A DNA stretch of 64,000 nt, taken from positions 13,760,501 to 13,824,500 of the forward strand of contig CM068552.1 of the NCBI GenBank assembly GCA_035048495.1. Reading direction: 5' to 3'. The stretch's first letter is position 1, and every line of letters begins with the position of its first letter. The DNA is from Euptelea pleiosperma (lineage: Eukaryota; Streptophyta; Magnoliopsida; Ranunculales; Eupteleaceae). Shown piece after piece: positions 10,759 to 24,282 of this stretch. The notes under the pieces were generated by a model. That model was not told the origin of the DNA, searched no databases, and was given only the letters and a program-made list of their open reading frames with translations. The position numbers and the translations under genes were made by a program.

Positions 10759-13700
10759 TCACAATTTATGCCAGTTTTGGTTAGGTTGCTTTCCCCATTG
10801 CTTCAACATGTGCACACAACCAGCTCCTGTGAACAACCCAAAGGCAGCTAATGCCATGATCATTGCATTACCAAGGTTCTGATTGTAGCCTCTCTGTGAC
10901 AGCAACAGAAGATCAAAGACTCAACCAAGCTCAATACCACTGATAATTTTTGGAAATAAAAGCAATATTTCAGCTGCAATGATGAGTAAAAAAGATATAC
11001 AGTAGTCAGGAGACTCAGGACCCGAGGGCAGGAAGAAGCCATCCTCCCATACCACGCAATCAAGATGGTCGGGCCCCACCTAAGAGATCCATGACGCCAA
11101 ACATCATCCTAATCAGATGATCCTGGCCATCCAATTTATAGACATTTTTCTGGATTGTCTATCATGTTCTTTCTAACCATCTAAAAGAATGGAACAGATT
11201 GGATTATGACCACTCAACCAGATCAAACTTTGGCCTCAGATCTCCGAGTTGGGATCCACCAATCAAATCAATCATTTTACTTGGATCTCTTTAATAGGCC
11301 CACCATTTGGTGGTTCCCAACACCGTAGCGGAGTACAGCCTTTTCCGTGCCCTCATCCTTACTTTGAGTATTCCTCTAGATAAAGGCACGTACTTGGATC
11401 AGAACAAAAAGAACTGCTGCATTTGCAGGAGCAAGAGACAGGCTTATCATCCCCCCACGTAACTCATTTGGCACATACCTGCAAAGATAGTATTAGAAGG
11501 AGAAACACTTCATTCCCTCTCAGTAGGGACCATGGTCAGTGCCATTAAAAGCGAAGCACTTATTAACTTACATGGTCCTCAATCTTGCAAGAGAGGGCAA
11601 AATTAAGCCAATGCAGGCATGGAAGAGGCAGAAGAGCATAACTAGAACTCCAATTTCCTGCAAATAGCAATTACAAGCCTTAAGCTCCCAAACACCCAGC
11701 TCCAGCATCAAGATCAGGTAGAAATTTTCTTCTTACCTATAATTCATGTCAGCCATACCTGATAATCATAAGCTACTATAGAAAAGACAAGCCCCACAAT
11801 AACAAATGCAACTATCAGGCAATCCTCTGTTCGAACTGGCCATGGTCCACTAAGGAACCATGGAATTGCTGTACTTCCTAGCATTCTTGCACCCAACAAG
11901 CATGGATATATGAGCCCTAGATGAACCTCTCGTCCATCAGCCTGAAACCAGGGTAAAACATATAGTAAAGAATATACAAGTTCACGAATCATTGTAAGGA
12001 GTTGATCATGCAACCCAAAGTAATAGACCTTCCACATCAAGTGATTGAAAGTTAAAAAACGTGTCGATTAAGCCCAAGCCGAATACTCCAGCATTAGAGG
12101 TCCAAGGTAGCCAGCTTCGATAGGCCATAACTTTTCGCTCAATAACCAATCAAGAAGCCATTAGATGCATTAGGAAGCTATTTCCAAGATCTATAGCAAC
12201 CATCTCACGAATTCTCTCCAAATTCTAATGTTTTAAACCTTAAACTCTATTATTGTTAAAACCCTCGTTTTCGACTTTCCCGTTTTGCTTGTGACAAAGT
12301 AATTGGTGAATCGCTTGATGCGGTGATTAAAAGGATACTTATGATCAGATAGTAAAAGAATTGGAAGAAATCAAGCCTTGGCCTATATTGGGTCAATGGG
12401 AAGAGTATAGAAGTTTCAGAAAGGGCTGACTTTTTGTGAGGATGATCTCTATGGTGAGGCGAGCATCCTCACCAAAAATCAGCCATTGATTCATCTCCAT
12501 GTAGGTCTCGCGATCGTGTGTCGTTTGGTGTGTCAAATGATAGGGTCAAGATAGGTTGACACATGATTGTGAGAGCCACATGGAAAGGACTGATTTTGTG
12601 TGAGATGGAGATCATCCTCACAAAAAAAAACAGCCATTTCTGAAACAATCTCCATAAAATGTGGAGTTCAAGTTTACAATGAAATGGATGGTCCAAAAAA
12701 TTTCAACTTGTAATTCACTTGAAATGGATTAAAAAGTTCTAACCTAAAAACACTAGAACTTTTAATCCACTTTTCAACTTATAATCAACCATTTCATAAA
12801 CCTGGAAATCATCTGGATAAAAAATCAGCCCTCGACTCATCTCCATGTAGATCGTGTGTTATTTCATACAACTTCAAGATTGGAAGTAATAGTCCAAAAT
12901 CAAGCCAAAGAAAAGATACAGAAGAAGCTTTGTGGACCAACCTAAGGAAGTCATTTAACCAAACTCGGGGACGAGTGCTCCAGCCGAAGAGTGATGCAAT
13001 CCAAAGTAATAGATATTCCAAATTAAGTAGCCAAGAAAATAATATATATATTGAAGCCATGCCGAATAGACACGGGGAAAAGAGGTTTGAGATCTTCAAA
13101 TCCCGAAAAAGAATAAGGCAGTCAACCTCGACAGACTATAACTTTTCATTCAAGTATCCAATGAGATGCCGTCAGATGTGTTGAACAGCTCTTTCCAAAA
13201 ATTTATAACAGCTAACGAACAATTTTTCTTAAGATTCTAAAGTTTTTAGGCCTCAAAGCTGTGATAAAAGTCTGGTTGTAAAGGTTGTGATGTTATAAAT
13301 TAAGTTACTTTAGATAGATGGTTTAGATAGTGTTCCTCAAGTTTCTAAGGCTTTATTTTCTCGTCAATAGTTGTTAAGAAGCACAATTAATGCTTTTGAA
13401 TTATTGAATGAAGAGTTGCCTTCCTTTGAGAAATTTTGGGTTGCTAAATTTTCCCGTATTTCCTTTCAAGAAATCTCGACTTCAATGATGATAAAAGTTC
13501 TATCTTTTTATCTTTTCTACCATTCTTCCAGTAGATAACCATTCCTCATAACCCTTATGAGTATGTTATTTGCAGAAAATGATATAGTGTTGGCAGGAAA
13601 TACCTTAAATCGACCATTCCCCTTATTTTTGTTTGATTATCCATAGAGGAGAGATTAAAGAGGAGGTTGTTGCCTATAAGATTATAGTTGGTTGGCTTAA

Positions 13701-16700
13701 GTAGAGATGTAAATATCCTTGTTTTGATTAAAGCTGTGTAAATAAACTTCCCTCTCTATTTACTTCCTCTAGGGAGACCTGTGGTATTGAGTTTGCGGGG
13801 AGTTGGTTTTTTGATACAATCTTTGGAGAATTAAAAAGAAAATAACACTCAAATCTTTGAAAAAATTGTCACTAAGCTCTGACAGGTTTTCAAGTCTGCT
13901 TTCAGTTCTTAAGCCATGATATAATTATATAAAGGCACTTTCAAGACCTAAATGTCGTTCCAAAAGTCAATTCTTTGGAATTCACCCACACCTCATCTCT
14001 ATCAAGACCTAAATGCCATCGAATCTCGAGACTTTGATGTTGAGGTCTAAAATCCCGATCTCGAGCAACATCGCAATAAGTTGACGGAATGAGCCGTCTC
14101 AATCAAGATGAAAAGATACACTAAAAAACCTCAGTATGTCTCGATACACAAAGATACGAAAAATACAGTAAACTAAAATATGTTGTTTATCATTTATAAG
14201 TGTTATAAAATATGCATATATATAACAACAATGTTTTAATTACTTATATTGGAGTTCAGGTTATGTATCATCTCAGTATCTAACCAGAACAAGACATCTC
14301 ATCTGAGAGACGGTACGATACTTTGAACCATGTTTATGACTCATTTCTGTCCATCCAGATACCAAAAAACTTTTCAAGGAAGCTTTTATTTTTTGGGTCC
14401 CCAGTCCCCACCAACCAACAGAAAACAGACAAAAACGAAATGTGAAAAGTTATTTTCCACATCAAATGTTTCTTTTCCAGTATTTATTTTCCTGCAAAAC
14501 ATACATGATCTAAGTAGAAATAGAAACACCAAGATCGCTGAGCAATTTCCTTAACCACATGATCTCACTACCGCAAACAATGTCATGTGATACTCAACTT
14601 TTGTGCTCAACTGAAAAAGTCTATTGTTACCTGCATTCTCATGTAATCAAAGGCTTGCCAAAAAATGTACAAGCCTAAAGTAAATCACCATGAATCATGG
14701 CACTCAGCCAAATCAACACTAGCATAGACAAAAAATTTAGAGATGAAAGAAGAATATAAATGAAAATGATTAGGAGTCCATGACTATAATGAATCACACA
14801 TATAAGGCAATTATGTGAAGATGTCTCTAAAGGAGAAGGGTTTCATCAAGTTTGCAGTCAATGTTTATGCTCTCATCAGGATTATGGTCTACCTCACTAT
14901 GACCAAATAGGATGTGATCATTGTGCTCATCATTAGCTACTATGCACTGGATCAAAGACATGGGAGAATGAATCTTGTATCGTTGTTCCATTCTATCTTG
15001 GGTTATATCCTCTATTAATGCGTAGGTCATCAAATCATTTCTTACTACCTTAATCTACATTCTTTTTGGCCTTCCACTTTTTAGAGCCTCAAACTACACG
15101 ATTGGCTACCCTCGTTGATGTCGTCAATGGCCTTTGTTGCTCATCACCAAACCATCTCAACTAAGTAGCTTTATTTTAACACCCATTGCAGCTACTCCTA
15201 AGCTATCTCAAATCCACTCATTTTTTTTGTCATTCCAATTTTGCCACTCATCCATCTCAAGATTCTTGCCTCGGCTACACTTATCCTATCTACACACATT
15301 CTTCCTTGATTGTCCAAAATTTCGCTACATAAAACATAGCTGGACTTCTTGTCATCTCATAAAATTTTCCCTATGGAATGCGTTGGTTACACAGTGGACA
15401 GCACTCCAAAAGCACGCATGATACCCGGACACTTCAAAATGGGTGCCGTATCCATATTGGATACTTCCATTTTAAGTGTAAATACCGTCTCCCCACCGAA
15501 TCAGCCCCGTATCCATGCCGTATCTGGGTAACATAGAGCACGTTTCTATTTTAGCCACGAAGCTTTAATTATCTGGGCAACATCGTCCTCAATCTATCCC
15601 TCCTTATGGATAATAGAACCAAAAATAATGGAAATGGTCACTCTCTTTGGGGTATCTTCTAGTTGTCAGTATTAATTGACTCCCCTCATTTCTTGTTATA
15701 TTTTTAAAACTTATTCTCTTTACTGATATCTATTTTTTTCTTATTTTGTTACTTTTTTTACATTTTTTTTCTTCTAATTTCTTTAACTCTAAATTACAAG
15801 AAACCATAATTTCTACGCCTCATAGGCATTCACTTGGTAAAAGCTCAACACCTAGCCTACATTGTTGCCTTTTTAACATTGAGTCAGCCGCATCTAGAAA
15901 TCTGTATAAGGGTCGCCTATGAACCATTCAAGCAGGACTCCGAAATGATGCCACTCCCAATCCGGAATCCCACGCCAGATCCTTGTTCAAAACATCCATA
16001 TACTCTCCCACCATTGGCTACGGCTACCATGAATGCATCAACTTTGGTTCCAAAGACTCGTGCCATGAAGAGCTAACCCACCATTCACTTGAACAACGTG
16101 AAAGAATAACCGCAACATAACGAGACTATGAAAACAAGAAGTTGAAATTGGCAGTCTATACTCTCAGATGCAATTTATTATTTGTAAATATTAACAACTC
16201 TAGGTTCAAAATCTCACGTCAGGAAAAAGCTACACAACACCAGTGGGTTTCCCTAACTTCAAAGTTCAAACCAAATTACCAAGCTAATTCGAGGTTGAAC
16301 TTGCGCAATTCATATCTCTGGAGTTTCATTATTTTATGTATCATTGTGATTAAAGCTAGCAAGCAACGCTGAAGGTACCGCACAACCATACCACCTCACT
16401 AAAAGGAAAAAAAAAATTGTTGACCTGGTGATTTGCTAACACGGTTCCCAATGCCTGAATTAAAAAAATAAAAAAGCATGTGGTAACGGTGTAGGCAGGT
16501 TACCAGTCAACCTTTTTGTCTTTTGAGTTTTGACGGGGTGGCAAAGATGTGCTGCACCTTCAGCTTGCAAGCATTCCTTCAATACTGATGGTTGAGAACA
16601 TGAAGTTCTAAAACCATGTCGACAACTCTTGACATTTTTAGTGATTCAAAAGATGATATTCTATCTTCTGTCCAGATTACAACAGCAATATCAGACTGAA

Positions 16701-19700
16701 AGAATTGCTTTCACTAATTTAAACTCCCAAAGGTTTCTGGCAGTTGACCTATTAAAATGCTGGAGTTAGCCTGATTTTTTTAAATCCAAAATAGTTTATC
16801 ACACTGTGCTTCATAAGACCTAAACTTCAAAATAGCTTAAGTGCTTAACATTTTCCTTATTTCGTGTAGCTTCAGAATGACAGAGAATATAGTAAGTTAT
16901 CAGTCACTGAAAACGAGAAAATGTTCTAACTTATCAAAAATATAATTGAAGAAGAACATGAAAACATAGATTCTATTTATTTGTAATTGCAGGTAAGGAA
17001 ATACCACTATGATTGGTGCCCACAGAATCCAGAAGATTGTAACAGAAAAGTGAATACATGCTTGCGCGCATGCCAATAGCCATATCCTTTTATCTGTCAA
17101 GAATAAACAATTTCTTAAAGATAAAATAAAAATCATGAAATATTAGAAAGAATAATTTTATAGCCCAGATCTCTCAAGTGGAATTCCTCTCATGCATGCA
17201 TAACATCTGTACCACTATGTCGTTAGTAGATCCTCCATATGGTCTACCAGACAGGTACCAAAGATTTCCTCGTTTAAAACTAGATATATCTTTGTGGTTT
17301 AAAAAACGTGCAGAGACATTTGTAGGTCAATTGGACCTAAACAATTTATATCAAACATTTAAGAAAAAACGTACGAGATAAACTCTGTGTAGCATCCACA
17401 TTCTTATCCTAGAACTGAAGATGGCCATAAACAGAAATGTGTATTCAGATTCAGTAGTACTTGCTTAAAATTGTCTTTAATATATTTTATACCACATTTT
17501 GCAAACTAACTCAGCCTTTCCAAATTTTGTACGACATATTCACAATCAAAACCTAGCGAGAGTTCACCTATCAGTCAGCGTTGTTGATTTTTGCAGGGTC
17601 AATTGTTCTGATTTTATGGAGAATTTACTCATTTCTCGTATGTTCTTATCTCACTTTTCCAACTTTGAAGGGAAACTTTGGTCCTTTATTGTAAGTGTAC
17701 TTGTTGCACAATCATCGGAACGCAAAGTCACAGCTCCAAGTTCCACCACATTAAGAGATGCTATACAAGTGCATGTCTTTTTTCACTATAACAGTAATGA
17801 TATTTTATTTGCCGTAGTTCCTACATCAATTCTTTTTAAACAGTTCCTAGCCCAAATATTGAATTTCCAGATGACATAAGTTCATTAAATCTTTTAAATT
17901 CTCGCTAAACAATACAGTATATTTAAAAAAGCAATAGGACTTCTATTACTTTGTAAAACAGAAATATTGAAACTATTCACAAATAAGTTCTAAATAGAGT
18001 TTATACTTTGAGAATACATGGCATAACTTTTACTGAAGTTGGTCCGTTGGGTCATGGGTGTTAATATACTATGTGCCTCCTCACCATTAAATGCATAATA
18101 TGACATTGGTAGGCATGCAGGAAGTCCAACAAGAAATTCCTAATAGAGTTTTGGCTTTCAGAAAACTCAGTTTCAGATAGTTTCAGTTACAGTGTTACAC
18201 TAAGAAGAGGAAGAGAAGGTTAAAGAAGAAAGGGGCTTCGGCTGCCAAGGAGCAGGGGAAAATGTAAGTTGTGGCCATGATTTCAAGTCTCCAGACTAAG
18301 TTGACTCGGCTAAGAGCCTAAGACGGGGTCATGATCAATGTGTGAATCACAATTCACACTAGATCGTCCCAACACAGGTATAACTCAGCCGATACAGGCG
18401 TGTATCATTTGTATTGCCCAATAGGTGTCGATCAATACAAACCATGTAATATAAAACTTGCTGAGACGTTTATTTTTGGGCAGAAAAAAATCCCAAAATT
18501 TGAGAAAAAGGTAAATTATTTTTAGTTTTAGGTTTCCTATTAAAATAGGAGGATGGATGATTGATACATCAATAAGAACCAATGACAAATGCCTGTCAAA
18601 TGGCAGCTCAAATAAGAGTAAGTCCCACTAAGACCTCAACATACGCTCCCAATGAAGGTACTTTTGTCAAATGGAGAAAGGAATACTCTCTGAAATACAA
18701 AAGAGTGTAAATGCAGAAGAGTGTATCGCAAATTCCATGTGGGGGGCAACAAATCTTGCTTGGCAACCATTTTTTATTTTTTTGATCAGTAAAAGGGATA
18801 ATATATTGGTTGTATAGTATTAGTTGAATTGAAGAATTAGGGTTAGGGTTAAGGTTAGGTTTTGAGAAGAGAGAAGAGAGGAGAAAGGATGTCTATTGTG
18901 CTTAGGTCACAATGACTCCATAAATCTTATTTACGTAGAGGAATTACAGAAAAGACAAATATACCCCTCAAGGGGGGTATTTAAAGAACTACCCCCGATA
19001 CATATTAAATACGTATTTCTACGTATATGATAACAGTTTCTTGGTTGTATAGTTTTTCAGGGCTTCCTTGCTTGGCAACCATGTCTCTCCAAAAAGAACA
19101 AGAGATCCTTTTCTCAAAATGGTAAGATGGTTGGGCTTCGCAACATATACGGAATGAGCTTTTTTTTATTTTTTATAAGTTATATGGAATGAGTTTCCAA
19201 CATAAGAGAAAGCAAACCCCACAAGATGAAACAAGTTAAGATCATTGAGAACTCTTAACTAAGGAGAGGGTAAACCCATGAATGTCCTCTATTCAGTTGA
19301 TCCAAATAAAGATATAACGGAATTTTCAAATCTTCTCTAGAAGGCATGTACACCCAGAATATCTTACAAGGTTCCAAAAATTCAGAAAATACACTAAAAA
19401 ATTATGCAAGGAAAAAAAGAGGATCTTGGCTTGCTCTTGGAATGTGGAGTTACAAAGGGGAGAAAGTGGAGGAAAGTGAGATTGAATACAAGGCATATGT
19501 CTAAGCCTCTCTCACCATCAAAACAAGTATAGATGTGTTTTATTTCAAAAAAAATAAAACTGTACATTTTTTTTCTACGATCTTTAATGATTTTTTCGAA
19601 GTTTTTCTTTTGGGTCTTGGTTTTGACTCACCGTGACTTGGGCCTGGATCATACGGATCATCCAAGTCAACTCAATCTCGGTCGGTCCCAAACAATCCAG

Positions 19701-22220
19701 GTCCTGAGATCAAGACCTACAACCATGGTTGTGGCCGTGGTAATGATGGGAAGTGTTAATGAGGAAAAAGATGGAGTAGAAGAAGAGGATGAATAAGAAG
19801 AAGTGAATGTTAGAAAGACGAATTATCAGAATGCACCCACCTGCTGTTTTTAAATGCAAAAAGGAAAATGAGATTTTCTATTCGACAGGTAATGCATGAT
19901 GCCAATGTCACAATGTGCCTCTGTACACGTATACATGTAAAATAATGATTATCAGTAAGTAAATTCCCACCATGTGATAATTCCATAGTGTTATATAATA
20001 TAAAAATCTATGAAATTAATATCTTTAAGAAATAAATATCACATTAGTAATGTCTAAATACATTTAAAACTTTTCTTTAGTTTCGTAATTGACATGAATT
20101 TATATTGCTTTACTATCTATTAATTTTTATGATCCAGTGCACCATTTAGAGGTTGTATTTTTATGCTTTTATAATTTATTTTTTGTCATATTTTTCCAAA
20201 TCTTGAAGCATTTGAACTCTTTGTTTGCTTAAATCAAAAAGAAAAACAAGGCCTATTAAGAATATGCAATTCTTACCACCAAGCATGCATGAAGCTAAGG
20301 ACATCTTATAATTCTCGAGGCCTGCTGTTGATGGACTTTCTTTCCACGCTCTAGTGATAAAAATGGTGATCATCAATGCCACTAACACAACTGTGGGGAA
20401 AGGAAAAACAATTCTTTTCTCGACATTGCCACCAACAAGCCAATTTGCGAGCATCTGGCTTCCAATGAGAGATGCAGACTCAAAAAAAGACATCAGCCAA
20501 AACGTGTCATTCAATAAATCCGGCCTATGGCCTAGCTGAAAAGAAAGAACATATGTATTAGCATTAGCACCGTAGTTATTTCTATATATGCCAGTGATGT
20601 GATGCAGAACCATGAATGGTGCATGAACTCTAAAAGAGACATAAGTTGGACAACAACCATGCAAAGAGGCGGAAAATGACACCCGACATCAGAGTTGTTT
20701 TCCCTTTCCAGATAGTGAAGGTCCAGCACCAAAGACTTTCTACTCTATATAATGCAAAGTTGAAGAATAACGCTCCCAAACACAAACCTTCTCATGTTCA
20801 GTCACCATCCATGTCTCGAAACTGAATGAGAATACAGATGAGGCAAGAGCTAGACAGATACTTGCAATCCATACACTTGGGTGCATCGAGACCCTCTTCC
20901 AGATACCAACGAAAAGATGGAGGGTACAGAATAGCACACAAACTTTCTTTTGACCTCTACATATAAGAAAGCATAGATCAGAGTTCCCTCATGCCACATA
21001 ATCAAGAAGAAACTGTCATGAAAACAAAATAAAATGCTTACTCAAGAAATTTCTTATTCAAAGTGGCTTAGCAATATGTAATTATGAGTTTTGACATATC
21101 ATTTTTGCCATGTGAAGCTTGGATCCTGACACTAGGTGGCAAAAAGCTCATCTCCAATGGCCCACAAGCACTCGCACTTGGTTGGTACAAATATTTGTCC
21201 ATAACATACACACCATGGATGTGAAAACTAATCAGCAAAATTGCTGAGCCTTGGGGTTCAGTTTTCGGAATTTCAGTAGAAAAAGCACTTATATAATCTT
21301 CACGAGGCAGCCCAAGAACATTTGAAACCAATCGAATAAGTGACCCCAACTCAAGTTACAGTGGCAATTTCAGAAAACACTTTCTTCACTGATCATCACT
21401 CATTTAGAAGAATATGCACAAGTATAATAACTGAAAATTCATGTAGACAGTTTTAACACCAAAATCTTTTTAAAAAAAATCAGAAAATTCAATTTTACAT
21501 TCATGCCACTCCAAAATGTACAGGCAATCTGCTAGCATTGAATATTACAAAACCAAGACAAGGGATAGCAATTTGAGGATAGAAACGATAAATACTGCTT
21601 CGTCAAGAAAATCACCACCAAAAAAAAATAAAAAATCCACTTACATCACATCAGAAAGTATGCCCAAGGAAGTACCAACGAGGAGAGAAGCAGCGGATCC
21701 AACACAGAGAGACACCAGCATCTGGTCCCTGCTAACACCATAATATGCATACTCAAACTCCCCAAACACGGATTCGAGACCTTCCATTACTGAAACAGAG
21801 AACACAAATAACCAACAAAAAATATGAAAATGTGGGCATCAAAAGAGTGATCCAAAATCTAATTTCAATCATAACTATTTACTAAAAATTGGGAAAAATG
21901 AATCTTAAGAAAAAAAGAAATTTGAACTGAAATCGACAATCAATCATCTAAATCCAATCAAAATTCCATTGAAAAATTAAAGAAAATGCAGATAGCTGAC
22001 CTGAAGCCAGAGAATACACGAGTAGAAAACTTCTCTGGAATCGAAGAAATGAAGCTTGAGTCGAGATCGAAGCGGTACCAAGATCCAAGAAAGGTGAGGT
22101 TCTGTTAGAGTTCTTCGAGAAGTGAGGGAGAAGGAAAATCGAGAAGAAACAGGAGCAGAAGACGAAGACATAACAGAGGGGTATGGGTTCCCACACGACG
22201 CTCTCGATCACGACCCCCAT
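10759..22220 (-). CDS. MFS_5 family transporter (molybdate-anion transporter-like, MFSD5-type)
   Basis: Nine minus-strand exons: 22220-22001, 21789-21645, 20956-20788, 20535-20277, 17093-17005, 11941-11759, 11657-11572, 11478-11394 and 10893-10759. All junctions have GT/AG and consistent phase, giving 456 residues. The protein matches the remembered Arabidopsis At4g27720 family throughout. It starts MGVVIESVVWEPIP, then shows SVFSFSFETWMV, RPDLLNDTFWLMSF, DKRIWLL, DGREVHLGLIYP, AYDYQ and a C-terminal QNWHKL. Around twelve hydrophobic segments are visible. Relatives of this MFS_5 group include the algal MoT2 and human MFSD5; molybdate transport is a family inference, not proven for this copy. 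Introns 4 (3.2 kb) and 5 (5.1 kb) are swollen by transposons. The start at 22220 is chosen because the family begins MGVVIE; an in-frame ATG 21 bp upstream adds residues not seen in relatives. Confidence 0.92.
12413..12648. repeat. Fold-back element, family E relative (MFS intron 5)
   Basis: Inverted repeat: the left end GTTTCAGAAAGGGCTGA and the right end CAGCCATTTCTGAAAC are complementary, and GAGGATGATCTC on the left pairs with GAGATCATCCTC on the right. It shares the words ATCCTCACCAAAAATCAGCC and ATTGATTCATCT with the element at 8846-9155. It lies wholly within an intron. Confidence 0.6.
12930..13800. mobile_element. Probable decayed LTR fragment with primer-binding-like site
   Basis: The segment 13130-13250 (CATAACTTTTC..., then a run ending in TTCTAAAGTTTTTAGGCCTC) has a diverged partner at 12120-12240, both in the same direction. 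Near 13783 TGGTATTGAGTTTGCGGG resembles the common plant LTR primer-binding region TGGTATCAGAGC. No coding region survives. This is a weak call inside intron 5 of the transporter gene. Confidence 0.3.
14076..14335. repeat. Dispersed repeat family F, copy 1
   Basis: It shares order and wording with 54385-54665: TGACGGAA, AAAATATGTTGTTTATC, AAGTGTTATAAA-like and ATTACTTA, then GTTATGTATCATC-like and a terminal segment rich in GAGAC/GTCTC. Both copies have GTCTC on the left and GAGAC on the right, suggesting a decayed inverted-end element. It lies in MFS intron 5. Confidence 0.4.
14900..15410 (-). mobile_element. RTE-type LINE relic (C-terminal reverse transcriptase end)
   Basis: Minus-strand translation in broken frames gives AMFYVAKFWTIKEE (from about 15340-15300) and LRWFGDEQQRP (from about 15165-15130). 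These correspond to the AMLYG-CW and LRWFGHVQRRP blocks near the end of plant RTE/BovB polyproteins. Stops and shifts interrupt the reading. It lies within intron 5 of the transporter gene, in the same direction as the host gene. Confidence 0.6.
18771..19066 (-). mobile_element. Retroelement-like insertion between 16-bp direct repeats
   Basis: CTTGCTTGGCAACCAT occurs at 18755-18770 and again at 19067-19082. The insert begins with a T-rich run followed by GATCAGTAAAAGGG, which read from the other strand is a LINE-like 3' end with a poly(A) tail. Inside it a 222-bp segment (18819-19040) is itself flanked by a second 13-bp repeat, TTGGTTGTATAGT. It lies in intron 4 of the transporter gene. Confidence 0.5.
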
Positions 22221-22414
22221 TGAAGAAAGTTCAGATCTCAAAACCCTAGAACAGGATGAAGAGCAAGAAGAAAAAACATGTCAATAACGGAGATTTTTGC
22301 AGAGAAGAACCCAACGAGAATTCGAATGGCGGGATCCGTTTTGGATTTGGACAGTCAATAGTGGTTACATACTAAATCCCGATGAAAGCTCTGCAACATT
22401 TATTACATCGTAAG

Positions 22415-22802
22415 GAGTAAACTTTGATGACGATCGTCCGTCATCAACGTCGATAACGGACGTCATATGAGCCACATGGCACGCTCTTAAAGATCACCAA
22501 CAGTATGGATGCTTAGCAGTTAGCACATCTCAAGGTGGACATACGAACCAAACATCAGCCTGATTAGTGATTTCTAACCGTTTATTGGACTCCTTTTCAT
22601 GGGTTTTAGTTTTAACCGTGGGAATCAAACATTATTTTGGATGCTCAGATCCAATGGTTATAAATCACTAATCAGGCTGATTTTTGGCATGTAGGTCCAC
22701 TTAGATATGGGCCAAACATCCATACCGTCAGTAGTCTCTAAAAATGTGCCATGTAGCTTATACTGTAGTCCGTCGTCAACGTCAGTCATCAAAGATTGAC
22801 TC
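22415..22802. mobile_element. Family A MITE, copy 3, with 9-bp target duplication (MFS promoter side)
   Basis: The ends read GAGTAAACTTTGATGACGAT and, inverted at the right, a form of GGAGTCAATCTTTGATGACT. It is flanked by CATCGTAAG (22406-22414) and CATCGCAAG (22803-22811), eight of nine matching. The left end is 195 bp upstream of the transporter start codon. In this copy the G-box core is mutated to CACATG. Confidence 0.88.
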
Positions 22803-22811
22803 CATCGCAAG

Positions 22812-24282
22812 AACGGTTTGGGGAGGAGTAAATACATGCTGCTACTCAGCACCATAGAGGTCAGTCATCGGTGTTGGATTAACCGTAACTGTGCATGTGG
22901 CCCACCTTTACTTTTATCAAGATGTCCAATTAGTTAGTCCGTAGCCACCTGTTGGGTAATGACGCAGATGTGATGTATGATAGAGCCAGCTAGCCAGGCA
23001 GCGTAGATGCAGAATTCTGTATCAAAATTTTAATACGGAAGTCCCTCAAAGTGCCACTTGGCTCACTCTTCAAGCTCATGATTGAAAAGTGCTCAGATCC
23101 AGCAGCTGAAAATCACCAATCACGCTGATTTTTGGTGTAGTTCCACCAAGGTGTGGGTCAAACATTCATGGGGTGAGTATGCCCGAAAGAATTACCACGG
23201 AGCATTTTTTTAGGGATTTCTGTATCAACACTTACTCAGTTGGCCACCTATCAGAAGATCCCAACCGCCTGATGTATGGAACTTTGTATTGACTTTCAAC
23301 TATAGCGCTGGATCATTAGATTGAACAGGCTAGTAACATGAGTTATGGCTACGTCCCACACACCCAACCAAGAGATGGCCCGGGCTCAGGGCATGCCTCA
23401 AATATAAAAGCCCGATCTGTTATACTTATTCTTGGTCGAGCTTCAGCCTTGGGCCCGTGTTAACGAGTGGGCCTGTGATATATATATATCTCAAAATCCA
23501 GTGGGGTACACTTGGATCCCAAATCCAGTGGCTGACGTTTTGAAATTCGAAATGATGCATATCGTGAGGATATGGGAACGCATCCAGCGAGTTTTGAACC
23601 TGTCAATCCAGTAACCCTACGTATTCCTATGCAAGGCATTTTGTTGGGCCCACTGACTGCATGAATGTTTAGACCACCCTTTGGTGGATATACACACCTA
23701 AAATCACCCTGACTGGTTATCTCTAGCCAGTAGATTTTAGCACTTTTTTAGATCGATTCTAGCATTCGGACTCCAGCATGTTTTTGGGTATTATATCCAA
23801 CGGGTAGAAATCATTCATTAGGTAGGGCCACTGGCCCACTGATCAACTCGATCAAAAAGTGGCTGGTTCACAAAAAAGTCAAAAAACAATTGTTCTAGTT
23901 TGGAGTCTTTGGACATCCCTACACGAAATGCCAACGTCAAGAGAGTACCAAAAGCAAAAAAAAAAGTAAACAGAGATGAACACCTCCCATAACAACAACT
24001 GGTACACGTAAATCATCAAAGTCACGGTCAACAAAGTCAGGGAATCACATATGTACTGCATATATACAACACCATATTATCAGTCTCATTGACGCGCTAT
24101 AAGCTTCACACCAAACCATTTTTAGGACAATTAAAGATAGTATAACCAGCATACCCAGCCTCCAAATCCTCCAAACACACTTCGGTCGAGAGCGATGTGG
24201 ATTAGTCCGATTTCCTGTCAGGATAACCCAGGAGAATGTCCCCCGTGGTAGGAGAGAACTTGCAGTAGAGTAATATTTGTCA
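22812..24282. other. Intergenic region with decayed fold-back fragments
   Basis: No coding region was found. At 23025-23215 lies a reduced palindrome of the type seen at 32716-33100 (ATCAAAATTTTAATACGG, GCTGATTTTTGGTG). At about 23640-23845 there is a family B-like piece (GGGCCCACTGACTGCATGAA, TTTGGTGGATATACACAC). The 3' untranslated region of the ACBP3 gene probably occupies the stretch below 24283. Confidence 0.5.

Noticed and set aside
18837..18862. TTAGGG-like repeats suggesting interstitial telomere DNA
   Set aside because: Only about three imperfect units, not the plant TTTAGGG type; part of an inserted repeat.
22200..22241. Earlier in-frame ATG for the transporter (22241)
   Set aside because: It adds seven residues absent from the family; MGVVIE is the conserved start.
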